From: Mesorhizobium_L sp035547755
Lineage (GTDB): Bacteria; Pseudomonadota; Alphaproteobacteria; Rhizobiales; Rhizobiaceae
Length of the DNA stretch: 64,000 nucleotides
Reading direction: 5' to 3'
NCBI GenBank assembly: GCA_035547755.1
Contig: DASZUG010000019.1
Span: 6,551 to 70,550, forward strand
Shown here piece after piece: positions 33,284 to 41,208 of this stretch. The translations under genes were made by a program, and so were the position numbers. The first letter of the stretch is position 1. Each line of letters opens with the position of its first letter. Below the pieces are notes generated by a model. That model was not told where the DNA came from, did not search any database, and was given only the letters and a program-made list of their open reading frames with translations.

Positions 33284-33730
33284 ATGATTGACGACGTCTA
33301 TAACGCAAAAATTCTCGAATTCGCCGGCAATATCCCGCGGATCGGCCGTCTCGATAATCCGGACGCTTCCGCGCGGGCGCATTCGAAGCTGTGCGGCTCG
33401 ACAGTCACTGTCGATATCAAGATGGACGGGGACCGTATTACGGATTTCGCCCATGACGTGAAGGCCTGCGCGCTGGGGCAGGCTTCATCCTCGGTCATGG
33501 CGCGCAACGTCGTCGGCGCGACGGTGGACGAACTCCGCGCCGTGCGCGAGGCGATGCGCAAGATGCTGAAGGAGAACGGTCCGGCGCCGGAAGGGCGGTT
33601 CGCCGATTTGAAATATCTGGAGCCGGTGCGCGACTACAAGGCGCGCCATGCCTCGACCATGCTGACTTTCGACGCCGTCGTCGATGCAATCGACCAGATC
33701 GAGAGGAAGCGCGCCGGCGAGGCGGCCTGA
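33284..33730 (+). CDS. Iron-sulfur cluster assembly scaffold-like protein (IscU/NifU N-terminal family)
   Basis: 148 residues. The U-type scaffold fold is suggested by K-L-C-G-S-T-V-T-V-D-I and V-K-A-C-A-L-G-Q-A-S-S-S. Two of the three cluster cysteines are present (C37, C62); the third position, C in classical IscU H-C-S-x-L, is alanine A123 in R-H-A-S-T-M-L. This variant is frequent near folE in Rhizobiales as I recall, so its role may differ from IscU. It is followed by the MntA/HepT pair on the same strand, 12 bases after its stop. Confidence 0.85.
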   Translation: MIDDVYNAKILEFAGNIPRIGRLDNPDASARAHSKLCGSTVTVDIKMDGDRITDFAHDVKACALGQASSSVMARNVVGATVDELRAVREAMRKMLKENGPAPEGRFADLKYLEPVRDYKARHASTMLTFDAVVDAIDQIERKRAGEAA

Positions 33731-33742
33731 GAGGAGGCGGCG

Positions 33743-34036
33743 ATGCGGCCATCGGAGGCGCTTGCAAAACACCGCGATGAGGTTTTGGAAATCATATCCC
33801 GCTATCCGGTGAGCAATCCGCGTATCTTTGGCTCGACCGCGCGGGGGGAAGATGTCGAGGGCAGCGATCTGGATGTCTTGGTCGACCCCCAATTCAACGT
33901 GACGACTTTCATCGATCTCGCCAATCTAGAGATCAAGCTTGAAGCGTTGCTCGGGATCGACATCGATGTCCGCACCCCGGGCGAGTTCGGCAAAAGAGCT
34001 TCCGCTCGGGTTGCCGCAGATATCCGGTCCCTCTGA
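33743..34036 (+). CDS. mntA: MntA-type nucleotidyltransferase antitoxin
   Basis: 97 residues of a minimal nucleotidyltransferase. The active site G30-S31 with D42-x-D44 gives exactly the GS-x10-DxD pattern (I-F-G-S-T-A-R-G ... S-D-L-D-V-L-V). In the characterised HepT/MntA system, MntA adds AMP units to a tyrosine of HepT and inactivates it. Here the antitoxin gene comes first; its stop shares one base with the hepT start (TGATG). The region is visibly less GC-rich than its neighbours, consistent with acquisition. Confidence 0.9.
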   Translation: MRPSEALAKHRDEVLEIISRYPVSNPRIFGSTARGEDVEGSDLDVLVDPQFNVTTFIDLANLEIKLEALLGIDIDVRTPGEFGKRASARVAADIRSL

Positions 34037-34389
34037 TGGTGAAAAGCGGAAGGTCCGTTGACGATTTGCTTTGGCATATCGTTGAATGGGGTGAGCGCCT
34101 CGACCGGGTGATCGGTAACGTTTCGTGGGAAGCGTTTTCCACCAGCGAGTTGCATCGGCTCGCTGCTTCCAAATGTATCGATGCAATTGGAGAAGCGTCA
34201 GGCAATTTGCGCAGATTTCATCCTGATTTCGTGCAGAACCATCCGGAGCTTTCCTTCGAACAAGCATATCGGACTCGTAATCGCCTTTCGCATGGTTATG
34301 ACTCCATCGAGTGGACGACGGCGAGGCGCTATGTTCCAGAATTGGTCGCTCGTGCCAGAGGCTTGCTTGCCGACCACAAGGAAATATAG
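34036..34389 (+). CDS. hepT: HepT-like HEPN ribonuclease toxin (DUF86)
   Basis: 117 residues. The HEPN motif is R81-N-R-L-S-H86-G-Y88, which fits the R-x4-H-x-Y pattern in which the tyrosine is the target of AMP transfer by MntA. The upstream helix has C-I-D-A-I-G-E-A-S-G-N-L. HEPN toxins cleave RNA; the targets here are unknown. Both members look intact. The 3' end overlaps the likely start of yidD by about 59 bases in another frame, so the cassette touches a conserved gene. Confidence 0.9.
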   Translation: MVKSGRSVDDLLWHIVEWGERLDRVIGNVSWEAFSTSELHRLAASKCIDAIGEASGNLRRFHPDFVQNHPELSFEQAYRTRNRLSHGYDSIEWTTARRYVPELVARARGLLADHKEI

Positions 34390-34708
34390 GAGCCGTAACT
34401 TCTCCGGCCCGTGGCCAAAAACGCCGGATCGTGTTTTCGGGACGGCGCTGATCCGCCTTTATCAACTGACACTTTCGGGTTTTGTCGGCAATTCCTGCCG
34501 GCATCTGCCGACCTGTTCGGAATATGCCTATGAAGCTGTGGCGCGGCATGGGCTTTGGATCGGCGGCTGGTTGGCGCTTTTCCGCGTCGCCCGCTGCGGG
34601 CCGGGCGGAACGCATGGCCTCGATCCCGTGCCGACCGAATTTCCGCCGCGCTACCACTGGTATCTGCCCTGGCGCTATTGGTGGGCCGGAAGACACACGG
34701 AGGCGTGA
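34331..34708 (+). CDS. yidD: Membrane protein insertion efficiency factor YidD
   Basis: 125 residues if started at ATG 34331 (after GGCGAGG); TTG 34367 would give 113. The conserved part is T-A-L-I-R-L-Y-Q-L-T-L-S, C-R-H-L-P-T-C-S-E-Y-A-Y-E-A and R-C-G-P-G-G-T-H-G-L-D-P-V-P. It assists YidC-dependent membrane insertion. No start codon exists downstream of the hepT stop before conserved residues, so translation must begin inside hepT. The first 20 residues (M-F-Q-N-W-S-L) are therefore cassette-derived and not family-like. Confidence 0.88.
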   Translation: MFQNWSLVPEACLPTTRKYRSRNFSGPWPKTPDRVFGTALIRLYQLTLSGFVGNSCRHLPTCSEYAYEAVARHGLWIGGWLALFRVARCGPGGTHGLDPVPTEFPPRYHWYLPWRYWWAGRHTEA

Positions 34709-34714
34709 TCCGCG

Positions 34715-35557
34715 TCATGCTGTCCGCCGCGCCCGCAAGACGTGCGCGCCCGCATTGTTCTTCGTTCCCGGCGGCGCATCGAAATAACGGATTCCCAATT
34801 GGCTGCCGGACAGGTCCTCGATCTCATCGAAGCCTGTCTTTTCGAGATCGGCAGCGAGAGCATCCGGATCGAAGAAGCTGATCCAGGGCTCGCCCTTTTC
34901 GGCCAGTTTCCGGGCGCGCTCGAGAAGCATGGTGCGCGCCGGTTCTTCGCGGCTTTCGGGCGGTTCGCCATAATCGAAAACCACTTCCGAGCCTGGTACG
35001 GCGGCGATGAAGGAGAGGGTGGAAAAGATCGCTTCCCGCGTCAGGTAAGGCACGACGCCGAGCCAAATGAAAAAACCGGGTTCGTCCATATGGTAGCCAT
35101 GGAGCGACAATTCTTCCGGAAGGCGTTGGCGCTCGAAATCGACCGGCACGAAGACAGTCGCCTCCGGCTCGGCGATGGCGGCCGCAACCAGCATCTGCCG
35201 CTTCCAGGCCTGGGTCGCGGGGTGGTCAACCTCGAAAATACGAAGGCCCGTGGTCCGATGAGGGTTGCGAAGAGACAGCGTATCGAGGCCAGCTCCGAGA
35301 ACCACCACCTGCCGCACACCGCGCTTGACGGCCGCCGCAAGCGAATCCTCGGCGAAGCGGCTGCGCGCAACCACGAACAGCCTGAGCCGGTTCGTAAAGA
35401 CATCTTCCGCCGCCAGATCGGCAGCGAGCGGTTCGCCTTCGCCGAGAAGAGGAATGGCATAGGGATCGACAAAAACAGAGGCGAAACTCGAAATCTGATG
35501 ACGGGCGCGGAGACGGGCGACGCGCAAGGCCGTCATGCTTGGTTGCTTATGATCCAT
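34715..35557 (-). CDS. SAM-dependent methyltransferase, leucine carboxyl methyltransferase-like family
   Basis: 280 residues. The N-terminus T-A-L-R-V-A-R-L-R-A-R-H and the SAM motif V-V-V-L-G-A-G-L-D-T-L, followed by F-E-V-D-H-P-A-T-Q-A-W-K, are typical of the TIGR00027/LCM family found in many actinobacteria and proteobacteria. In this family substrates are mostly unknown; O-methylation is inferred. ATG 35557 follows AGGAGAG. It runs opposite to its neighbours, with its stop 6 bases from the yidD stop, and is divergent from thrS. Confidence 0.82.
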   Translation of the reverse strand: MDHKQPSMTALRVARLRARHQISSFASVFVDPYAIPLLGEGEPLAADLAAEDVFTNRLRLFVVARSRFAEDSLAAAVKRGVRQVVVLGAGLDTLSLRNPHRTTGLRIFEVDHPATQAWKRQMLVAAAIAEPEATVFVPVDFERQRLPEELSLHGYHMDEPGFFIWLGVVPYLTREAIFSTLSFIAAVPGSEVVFDYGEPPESREEPARTMLLERARKLAEKGEPWISFFDPDALAADLEKTGFDEIEDLSGSQLGIRYFDAPPGTKNNAGAHVLRARRTA

Positions 35558-35738
35558 TTTTCGCTCTCCTGGACTCCTGAATCAGAGTCCGCCGAATGAG
35601 ATTAGCGGCACGCCTTTCAAATTTCACCTCGGCCTCTTTACCTGAGGCGGAAGACCGATCTAAAAGGCCGCATCCGCGAAAAGCAGACCAATCACGACCA
35701 CCCGCGCTCGTTTGCGGGACTGGATAGGAGAACAGAGC

Positions 35739-37748
35739 ATGTCCGACGCAGCATTGCGCAACCCCGATTCCCCGAAAAAAATAGCCCTGACCTTCCCCGA
35801 CGGGTCTGTCCGTGACTATGACGCCGCCGCGACCGGCCGCGATGTCGCCGAATCGATCTCGAAATCGCTCGCCAAGAAGGCAGTCGCCTATGCGCTGGAC
35901 GGCACTCTCCGCGACCTTTCCGATCCGATCGGCGGCGCGGGGACAGTCGAAATCGTAACGCGCGACGATCCGCGCGCGCTCGAACTCATCCGCCATGACG
36001 CGGCGCATGTTCTGGCCGAGGCCGTGCAGGAACTCTGGCCGGGCACGCAGGTCACGATCGGCCCGGTGATCGAGAACGGCTTCTATTACGACTTCGCCCG
36101 CAACGAGCCCTTCACGCCGGAGGATTTCCCCGCCATCGAGAAGAAGATGCGGGAGATCATCCAGCGCAATAAGCCTTTCACCAAGCAGGTCTGGCCGCGC
36201 GAGAAGGCGAAAAAGGTTTTCCGCGACAAGGGTGAGGCCTACAAGGTCGAACTCGTCGACGCCATCCCCGAAGGCGAGGACGTGAAGATCTATGCGCAGG
36301 GCGACTGGTTCGATCTCTGCCGCGGGCCGCATATGGCTTCGACGGGCCAGATCGGTGACGCCTTCAAGCTGATGAAGGTCGCGGGCGCCTATTGGCGCGG
36401 CGATTCCAACAATCCGATGCTGACGCGCATCTACGGCACGGCCTGGGCCAACAAGGAACAGCTCGACCATTATCTCCACATGCTGGAGGAGGCGGAGAAG
36501 CGCGATCACCGCCGGCTCGGCCGCGAGATGGACCTTTTCCATTTCCAGGAGGAAGGGCCGGGCGTCGTCTTCTGGCATCCCAAGGGCTGGAAGATGTTCC
36601 AGAACCTCATCTCCTACATGCGCCGCCGGCTGGCGGGTGACGGCTATGCGGAAGTGAACGCTCCGCAAGTGCTGGACAAGAGCCTTTGGGAGACCTCGGG
36701 CCATTGGGGCTGGTACAAGGAGAGCATGTTCAAGGTCACGGTGGCCGGCGAGGAGGCGGAAACGGAGGACGACCGCATCTTCGCGCTGAAGCCGATGAAC
36801 TGCCCGGGCCATGTGCAGATCTTCAAGCATGGCCTGAAATCCTACCGCGATCTGCCGGTCCGCTTTGCGGAATTCGGCGCGGTCCACCGCTATGAACCAT
36901 CCGGCGCCTTGCACGGCCTCATGCGCGTGCGCGGCTTCACGCAGGACGACGCGCATATTTTCTGCACCGAGGAGCAGCTTGCCGCCGAATGCCTGAAGAT
37001 CAACGCATTGATCCTCTCGACCTATGCCGATTTCGGCTTCGAGGAGATCAGGGTGCGGTTTTCGACCCGGCCGGAAAAGCGCGTCGGTTCGGACGCGCTA
37101 TGGGATCACGCCGAGGCGATCATGGGCGGGGTGCTGGAAAAGATCCAGCAATCCGACAACCGGATCCGGACCGAGATCAATCCCGGCGACGGGGCCTTTT
37201 ACGGGCCGAAATTCGACTATGTCCTGAAGGACGCCATCGGCCGCGAATGGCAGTGCGGCACGACTCAGGTGGATTTCAATCTGCCGGAGCGGTTCGGCGC
37301 CTTCTATATCGACAGGGATTCGGAGAAGAAGCAGCCTGTCATGGTCCATCGCGCCATATGCGGTTCGATGGAGCGCTTTCTCGGCATCCTGCTCGAAAAC
37401 TATGCCGGCCATTTGCCGCTCTGGTTCGCGCCGGTGCAGGTCGTGGTCGCGACCATCACCTCGGACGCGGACGCCTATGCGCTGAAAGTCGCTGAGCGTC
37501 TCAAGGAGGCCGGCCTCGCAGTCGAAACCGACCTCCGCAACGAGAAGATCAACTACAAGGTTCGCGAGCACAGTTTGGCGAAGGTGCCCGTCATCCTCGT
37601 CTGCGGCAAGCGCGAGGCGGAGGAGGGCACGGTCAATTTGCGCCGCCTGGGATCGCGCGACCAGCAATCTTTTGGGTTGGAAGAAGCGATCGGCCTGCTC
37701 GCCGACGAGGCGACGCCGCCGGATATCAGGCGCAAACGCGGCGGGTGA
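35739..37748 (+). CDS. thrS: Threonyl-tRNA synthetase
   Basis: 669 residues, class II synthetase. TGS domain at the N-terminus (T-F-P-D-G-S-V-R-D-Y), editing domain with H-D-A-A-H-V-L-A-E-A and C-R-G-P-H, catalytic core with M-N-C-P-G-H, R-F-A-E-F-G-A-V-H-R-Y-E and motif 3 G-S-M-E-R-F-L-G-I-L, then the anticodon-binding domain. ATG 35739 follows GGAGAACAG. It charges tRNA-Thr. No T-box leader is seen, as expected in proteobacteria. Confidence 0.97.
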   Translation: MSDAALRNPDSPKKIALTFPDGSVRDYDAAATGRDVAESISKSLAKKAVAYALDGTLRDLSDPIGGAGTVEIVTRDDPRALELIRHDAAHVLAEAVQELWPGTQVTIGPVIENGFYYDFARNEPFTPEDFPAIEKKMREIIQRNKPFTKQVWPREKAKKVFRDKGEAYKVELVDAIPEGEDVKIYAQGDWFDLCRGPHMASTGQIGDAFKLMKVAGAYWRGDSNNPMLTRIYGTAWANKEQLDHYLHMLEEAEKRDHRRLGREMDLFHFQEEGPGVVFWHPKGWKMFQNLISYMRRRLAGDGYAEVNAPQVLDKSLWETSGHWGWYKESMFKVTVAGEEAETEDDRIFALKPMNCPGHVQIFKHGLKSYRDLPVRFAEFGAVHRYEPSGALHGLMRVRGFTQDDAHIFCTEEQLAAECLKINALILSTYADFGFEEIRVRFSTRPEKRVGSDALWDHAEAIMGGVLEKIQQSDNRIRTEINPGDGAFYGPKFDYVLKDAIGREWQCGTTQVDFNLPERFGAFYIDRDSEKKQPVMVHRAICGSMERFLGILLENYAGHLPLWFAPVQVVVATITSDADAYALKVAERLKEAGLAVETDLRNEKINYKVREHSLAKVPVILVCGKREAEEGTVNLRRLGSRDQQSFGLEEAIGLLADEATPPDIRRKRGG

Positions 37749-37787
37749 CAGCGATACCCTCTGGGGGGCAATCAGTTAGGAATTCGA

Positions 37788-37829
37788 CCCCACCCCTAAC
37801 CCCTCCCCGCAAGGGGGCAAGGGGGAGGT
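37788..37829. repeat. Short GC-rich palindromic repeat after thrS
   Basis: A C-run block (CCCCACCCCTAACCCC) is followed by CCTCCCC and the complementary GGGGGAGG about 12 bases later. It resembles one arm of the larger palindromic elements at 8549-8686 and 21377-21508. It could serve as a weak terminator between the convergent thrS and phosphatase genes; no T run is present. Confidence 0.5.
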
Positions 37830-37862
37830 GAACGACGCCGTGGAGGACAAAATCCGCTCGCT

Positions 37863-38750
37863 TTATTCCTTCGGCTGCCAGGGCTGCAGTGCATCGATCT
37901 TCATCTTGCGGCGCTCGTCCGGTGAAAGTTTGTAATTGCCGCCGAAGGCAGCCGATTCCCATGAGCCGTATTCGGGATTGGGCAGCATGATCCAGTCATG
38001 TCCCCAATGCTTCATATTGGCTTCGAACACCTTGTCGCGTTCGGCGAGATTTCCCTTATAGTCGTCGGTGAAATCGCCGAGATTGTCGCCGAACAGGAGC
38101 AGCACGCGATAATCCTTGGCGACATAGGCGATACGGCTTCCCTTGGCCGATTTCCAGTCGGGTTGCTGGCCGACGGCAAGGAATGTGTCGACATTGCCGC
38201 CCATCGGAAAACCGAGCTTCTTCATGTTCTCGATGCTTGCCGGCTTTTCCTCGTTGGTTCGGTTCGAGACGTAAAAAACCTTCACGCCCTTGGAATCGGC
38301 ATATTTGGTGAAGTCAACGGCGCCGGGGATGGCTTTCGTCACTTCGTCCTTCACATAAGCTGTCCATTCCTTCGGCTTGAAGTCCGTCCCACGTGTGACG
38401 AGTGAGGCTTCATAAGGATTGTTGTCGAGGATCGTTTCGTCAGCATCGAGAATGATGGCCGGGGGCTTGTCGCCGAAATTCTCACCCTGCATGTCGGGAA
38501 CGGCCGTCCATGTCTTGTCGGCGAGCGCATCGTTGAGGCGAAGCTTGGCCAGATCGTAAATGCCGATTGTCGCCGCCTTGTATTCGACAGAGCGTTGCAT
38601 CCACAACGTCGCATCGAGCAGGTCGTTTTGCGGAACTTTCGTCGCGTCATCCGCACGAGCGGGAGCCGAGACGGCAATGCCACTCGCCATCATCGCAAAG
38701 GCAGCGGCCGTCATCAGCCATTGCATCCGCGGCGTTTCTGGTTTGGTCAT
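37863..38750 (-). CDS. HAD-family acid phosphatase, lipoprotein e(P4)/OlpA-like
   Basis: 295 residues. A signal peptide (about 1-33, ends A-P-A-R-A) sends it to the periplasm. The HAD motif I is I-L-D-A-D-E-T-I-L-D-N, motif II is in Y-V-S-N-R-T-N-E-E-K, and a G-D-N-L-G-D-F acidic motif follows. P4-type enzymes release phosphate from nucleotides such as NMN. Most are lipoproteins; here no lipobox cysteine is seen, so it is probably soluble. ATG 38750 follows AGGAGGAGAC. It is convergent with thrS. Confidence 0.88.
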   Translation of the reverse strand: MTKPETPRMQWLMTAAAFAMMASGIAVSAPARADDATKVPQNDLLDATLWMQRSVEYKAATIGIYDLAKLRLNDALADKTWTAVPDMQGENFGDKPPAIILDADETILDNNPYEASLVTRGTDFKPKEWTAYVKDEVTKAIPGAVDFTKYADSKGVKVFYVSNRTNEEKPASIENMKKLGFPMGGNVDTFLAVGQQPDWKSAKGSRIAYVAKDYRVLLLFGDNLGDFTDDYKGNLAERDKVFEANMKHWGHDWIMLPNPEYGSWESAAFGGNYKLSPDERRKMKIDALQPWQPKE

Positions 38751-38897
38751 GTCCGGAAGTCTCCTCCTGAGGCGCAGCATTGGCTTGCGTACTTTGCGCA
38801 TGCCTCGCAGCGATTCGCGGGGGTCATCCAACCCGCCCCCGCGGAGACGACTATAAAGCGAAGCCGGATGACGGCAATATGAAGCGGGGAGAGGGGG

Positions 38898-39866
38898 TCA
38901 GTCCGAAATGTCGCCAAGCGGGAGTTCCTTTTCGGAATTCTCGTTGGCAATGACTTCGACATCCTGATTGTGCCCGGCCTCGACCGTCAGGGCGCGTTGG
39001 TAGACGCGGCCGCGGTTTTTCGCGACGATCACATAGTCGCCCTCCGCCAGCACCAGCGAGGCATAGGCGCCGACATTGTCGTAGATGGTTTCGCCGACAT
39101 CGGTGAGGATCGACCAGGAGGTATCGGCCATGGCCTCGCCGCCATGCTCCCGCACCAGCTTTATGGTGAGTTGCGCGGCTCGGTGTTCGACGGTCGCCTC
39201 GGTAAGCTTGCCGGCTTCCACGCGGATGTCGGAGCGGATCACGGAATTCACCGCGCCATATTTGGAAACGACGTGGTAGGTGCCGGCATTGAGCCTGACG
39301 ATCGTGTCCGGCTTGATGTCGGGCACGATGAGCGGCCGGTCGCCGTCCGCATCGGGTTTTGCTTCATAGATGGAGAAACGCAGCAGATCCGCCGGTATGT
39401 GCCTGCCGCCCGGCGTCATGCCGTCGAGTTCGAGGCCGCCCGCATCGAGAACGAGCACCTCGCGTTTTGGCGCCGCGCCAACGGTTATGCGCTTGGTCGC
39501 GCCGGCGCGGCCGAAAGCGGCGTGGACGAGATAGCTGCCTTGTTCGAGCGTGAAGCTGCTGGTGCCGCCCTGGGCGGAAGCGATGAGCGGAAGCTTCCCG
39601 TCTGCGCCCGGTTTCGGCTTGAATATGCGCCAGAAGATGCCGCGCTTGATTTCGGGCGAATGGTCGGTCAGTTCGGCCACGAATGTCACCTGGCCCATGT
39701 CGGGGGCCGGCTTGGCGCGGTCGTCCCGTTTGGCGTAATCGGAAAGCCCCGGCACCTTTATCGAAGGCGCGGTCGCCGGGGGCGCGCCGAAGCTCGTCTG
39801 TGCCGCTGCCGCTGCCGGGACCACCAGCAGGCCGCACAGGAGGATTCGGCAAAGAGCGTTCGACAT
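38898..39866 (-). CDS. Secreted protein with repeated beta-sandwich-like segments, function unknown
   Basis: 322 residues. The signal peptide is about residues 1-22 (ends A-A-A-A-A-Q). The mature protein shows three related segments: each has a W/F-x-I-x-K/E opening, a description of parameter values (A-D-G-K-L-P-L-I, A-D-G-D-R-P-L-I), a hydrophobic strand, and G-x-Y-x-V/L-x-A/S-x (G-S-Y-L-V-H-A, G-T-Y-H-V-V-S, G-D-Y-V-I-V-A). This resembles carboxypeptidase-regulatory-like or PEGA-like folds. I do not recognise a named family. It is followed on the same strand by the acid phosphatase, about 150 bases away. Confidence 0.7.
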   Translation of the reverse strand: MSNALCRILLCGLLVVPAAAAAQTSFGAPPATAPSIKVPGLSDYAKRDDRAKPAPDMGQVTFVAELTDHSPEIKRGIFWRIFKPKPGADGKLPLIASAQGGTSSFTLEQGSYLVHAAFGRAGATKRITVGAAPKREVLVLDAGGLELDGMTPGGRHIPADLLRFSIYEAKPDADGDRPLIVPDIKPDTIVRLNAGTYHVVSKYGAVNSVIRSDIRVEAGKLTEATVEHRAAQLTIKLVREHGGEAMADTSWSILTDVGETIYDNVGAYASLVLAEGDYVIVAKNRGRVYQRALTVEAGHNQDVEVIANENSEKELPLGDISD

Positions 39867-39994
39867 GGCTTGCCATCAAGCCCAGACCGGTGGCATTTTC
39901 AAGACTGATTTTCCGCCGCGCCGCGAAGCCAGGCCCTTATCCCAGCCATTCGGCGGCACCTTTCGAGACAGCTTAACGATAAGGAACGCGATCG

Positions 39995-40594
39995 TTGACT
40001 TCGCCGATCATCGACTTTCTTCTGAAGAGAAATTCCGTGCCGATCCATCTGATGACGGGGCCAGGCCCCTCGGACGCTGAGATCGCTCTCATGATCGAGG
40101 CCGCCTGCCGGGTTCCCGATCATGGCCGGCTCGCTCCGTGGCGCTTCATCCTCTATCGCGGCCCCGCCCGCGTCGAGATCGGCGAAAAGCTTGCGGCACT
40201 CGCGGAAAAGCGCGAAGGCCCGCTGAACGACGGGCGGCGCGAAAAGGAATTGACGCGGTTTTCGCGTGCGCCGCTCGTGATCGGCGTCGTTTCCTCTCCG
40301 AAGGACAATGGCAAAATCCCCGAATGGGAGCAGTTTCTCTCCGGCGGGGCAGCGGCGATGAACCTCGTTCTTGCGGCGAACGCGCTCGGCTACGGCACAA
40401 ACTGGATCTCCAACTGGTACGCCGACGACGAGGAGGGCCGCTTCATTCTCGGCTTTGCGCCGCACGAGCGCGTGATCGGCTTCGTCCATATCGGGACCTT
40501 CGAGGGCGAGGCGCCGGAGAGGCCGCGGCCGGACAGTTCCACGCTCTATGCCGACTATACCGGCCCGTGGGAGAAGCAACAGCATGTTCTATGA
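39995..40594 (+). CDS. Nitroreductase-family FMN protein, YdjA-like
   Basis: 199 residues. The FMN-binding pattern L-L-K-R-N-S-V near the start, P-D-H-G-R-L-A-P-W-R-F in the first third, and A-A-N-A-L-G-Y-G-T-N-W in the second half mark a nitroreductase of the short YdjA type. It probably reduces small electrophiles with NAD(P)H. The apparent start is TTG 39995 with AAGGA upstream; no better ATG keeps the N-terminal motif. Its last 11 bases overlap the flavin-reductase gene, so the two are co-translated. Confidence 0.85.
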   Translation: MTSPIIDFLLKRNSVPIHLMTGPGPSDAEIALMIEAACRVPDHGRLAPWRFILYRGPARVEIGEKLAALAEKREGPLNDGRREKELTRFSRAPLVIGVVSSPKDNGKIPEWEQFLSGGAAAMNLVLAANALGYGTNWISNWYADDEEGRFILGFAPHERVIGFVHIGTFEGEAPERPRPDSSTLYADYTGPWEKQQHVL

Positions 40595-41192
40595 ACCAGC
40601 GAAGGGACACAGCCTCCCGCACGATCCGCTGAAAGCCATCGTCGCGCCGCGGCCGATCGGCTGGATTTCGACCCGCAGCCGCGACGGGCATCTGAACCTC
40701 GCGCCTTATTCCTATTTCAACATGATCTCCCAGAACCCGCCGCTCGTGTGGTTCTCCTCCGATGGAGAGAAGGACAGCTACAAGGCGGCAGGGGATACCG
40801 GCGAGTTCGTGGCCAATCTCGTCGGTCAGCACATCGCGAAACAGATGAATGCCACCTCCGTCGATGCGCCGACCGGCGTGAGCGAGTTCGGCTATGCCGG
40901 GCTGACCCCGGCGGCTTCCCGCCTCGTCGCCGCGCCACGCGTGGCGGAGGCCCATGCCGCGCTCGAATGCAAGGTGACGGAACTCTTCCGGCCGAAGGGG
41001 CTCGACGGCAGGCCGAGCGGCAATTTCGTCTGCATCGGCGAAATCGTCGGCGTCCACATCGATGAAGCGGTGCTGACGGAAGGTAGGTTTGACGCGGTGA
41101 AGGCCGGCAATGTCGCGCGCCTCGGCTATCTGGATTTCACCACCGTGACGGAACTTTTCCCGATGCGTCGCCCCAAATGGAATGCGGATTAG
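40584..41192 (+). CDS. Flavin reductase-like, FMN-binding split-barrel protein
   Basis: 202 residues. The family opening is visible in I-V-A-P-R-P-I-G-W-I-S-T-R-S-R-D-G, followed by N-L-A-P-Y-S-Y-F-N and P-P-L-V-W-F-S-S. C-terminal features include H-A-A-L-E-C-K-V and G-R-F-D-A-V-K-A-G-N-V-A-R-L-G-Y. It likely supplies or handles reduced flavin; the client is unknown. It overlaps the nitroreductase gene by 11 bases, which suggests a joint function. It is convergent with the CoA lyase gene. Confidence 0.87.
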   Translation: MFYEPAKGHSLPHDPLKAIVAPRPIGWISTRSRDGHLNLAPYSYFNMISQNPPLVWFSSDGEKDSYKAAGDTGEFVANLVGQHIAKQMNATSVDAPTGVSEFGYAGLTPAASRLVAAPRVAEAHAALECKVTELFRPKGLDGRPSGNFVCIGEIVGVHIDEAVLTEGRFDAVKAGNVARLGYLDFTTVTELFPMRRPKWNAD

Positions 41193-41208
41193 ACCATTTT
41201 CGAGGGGA

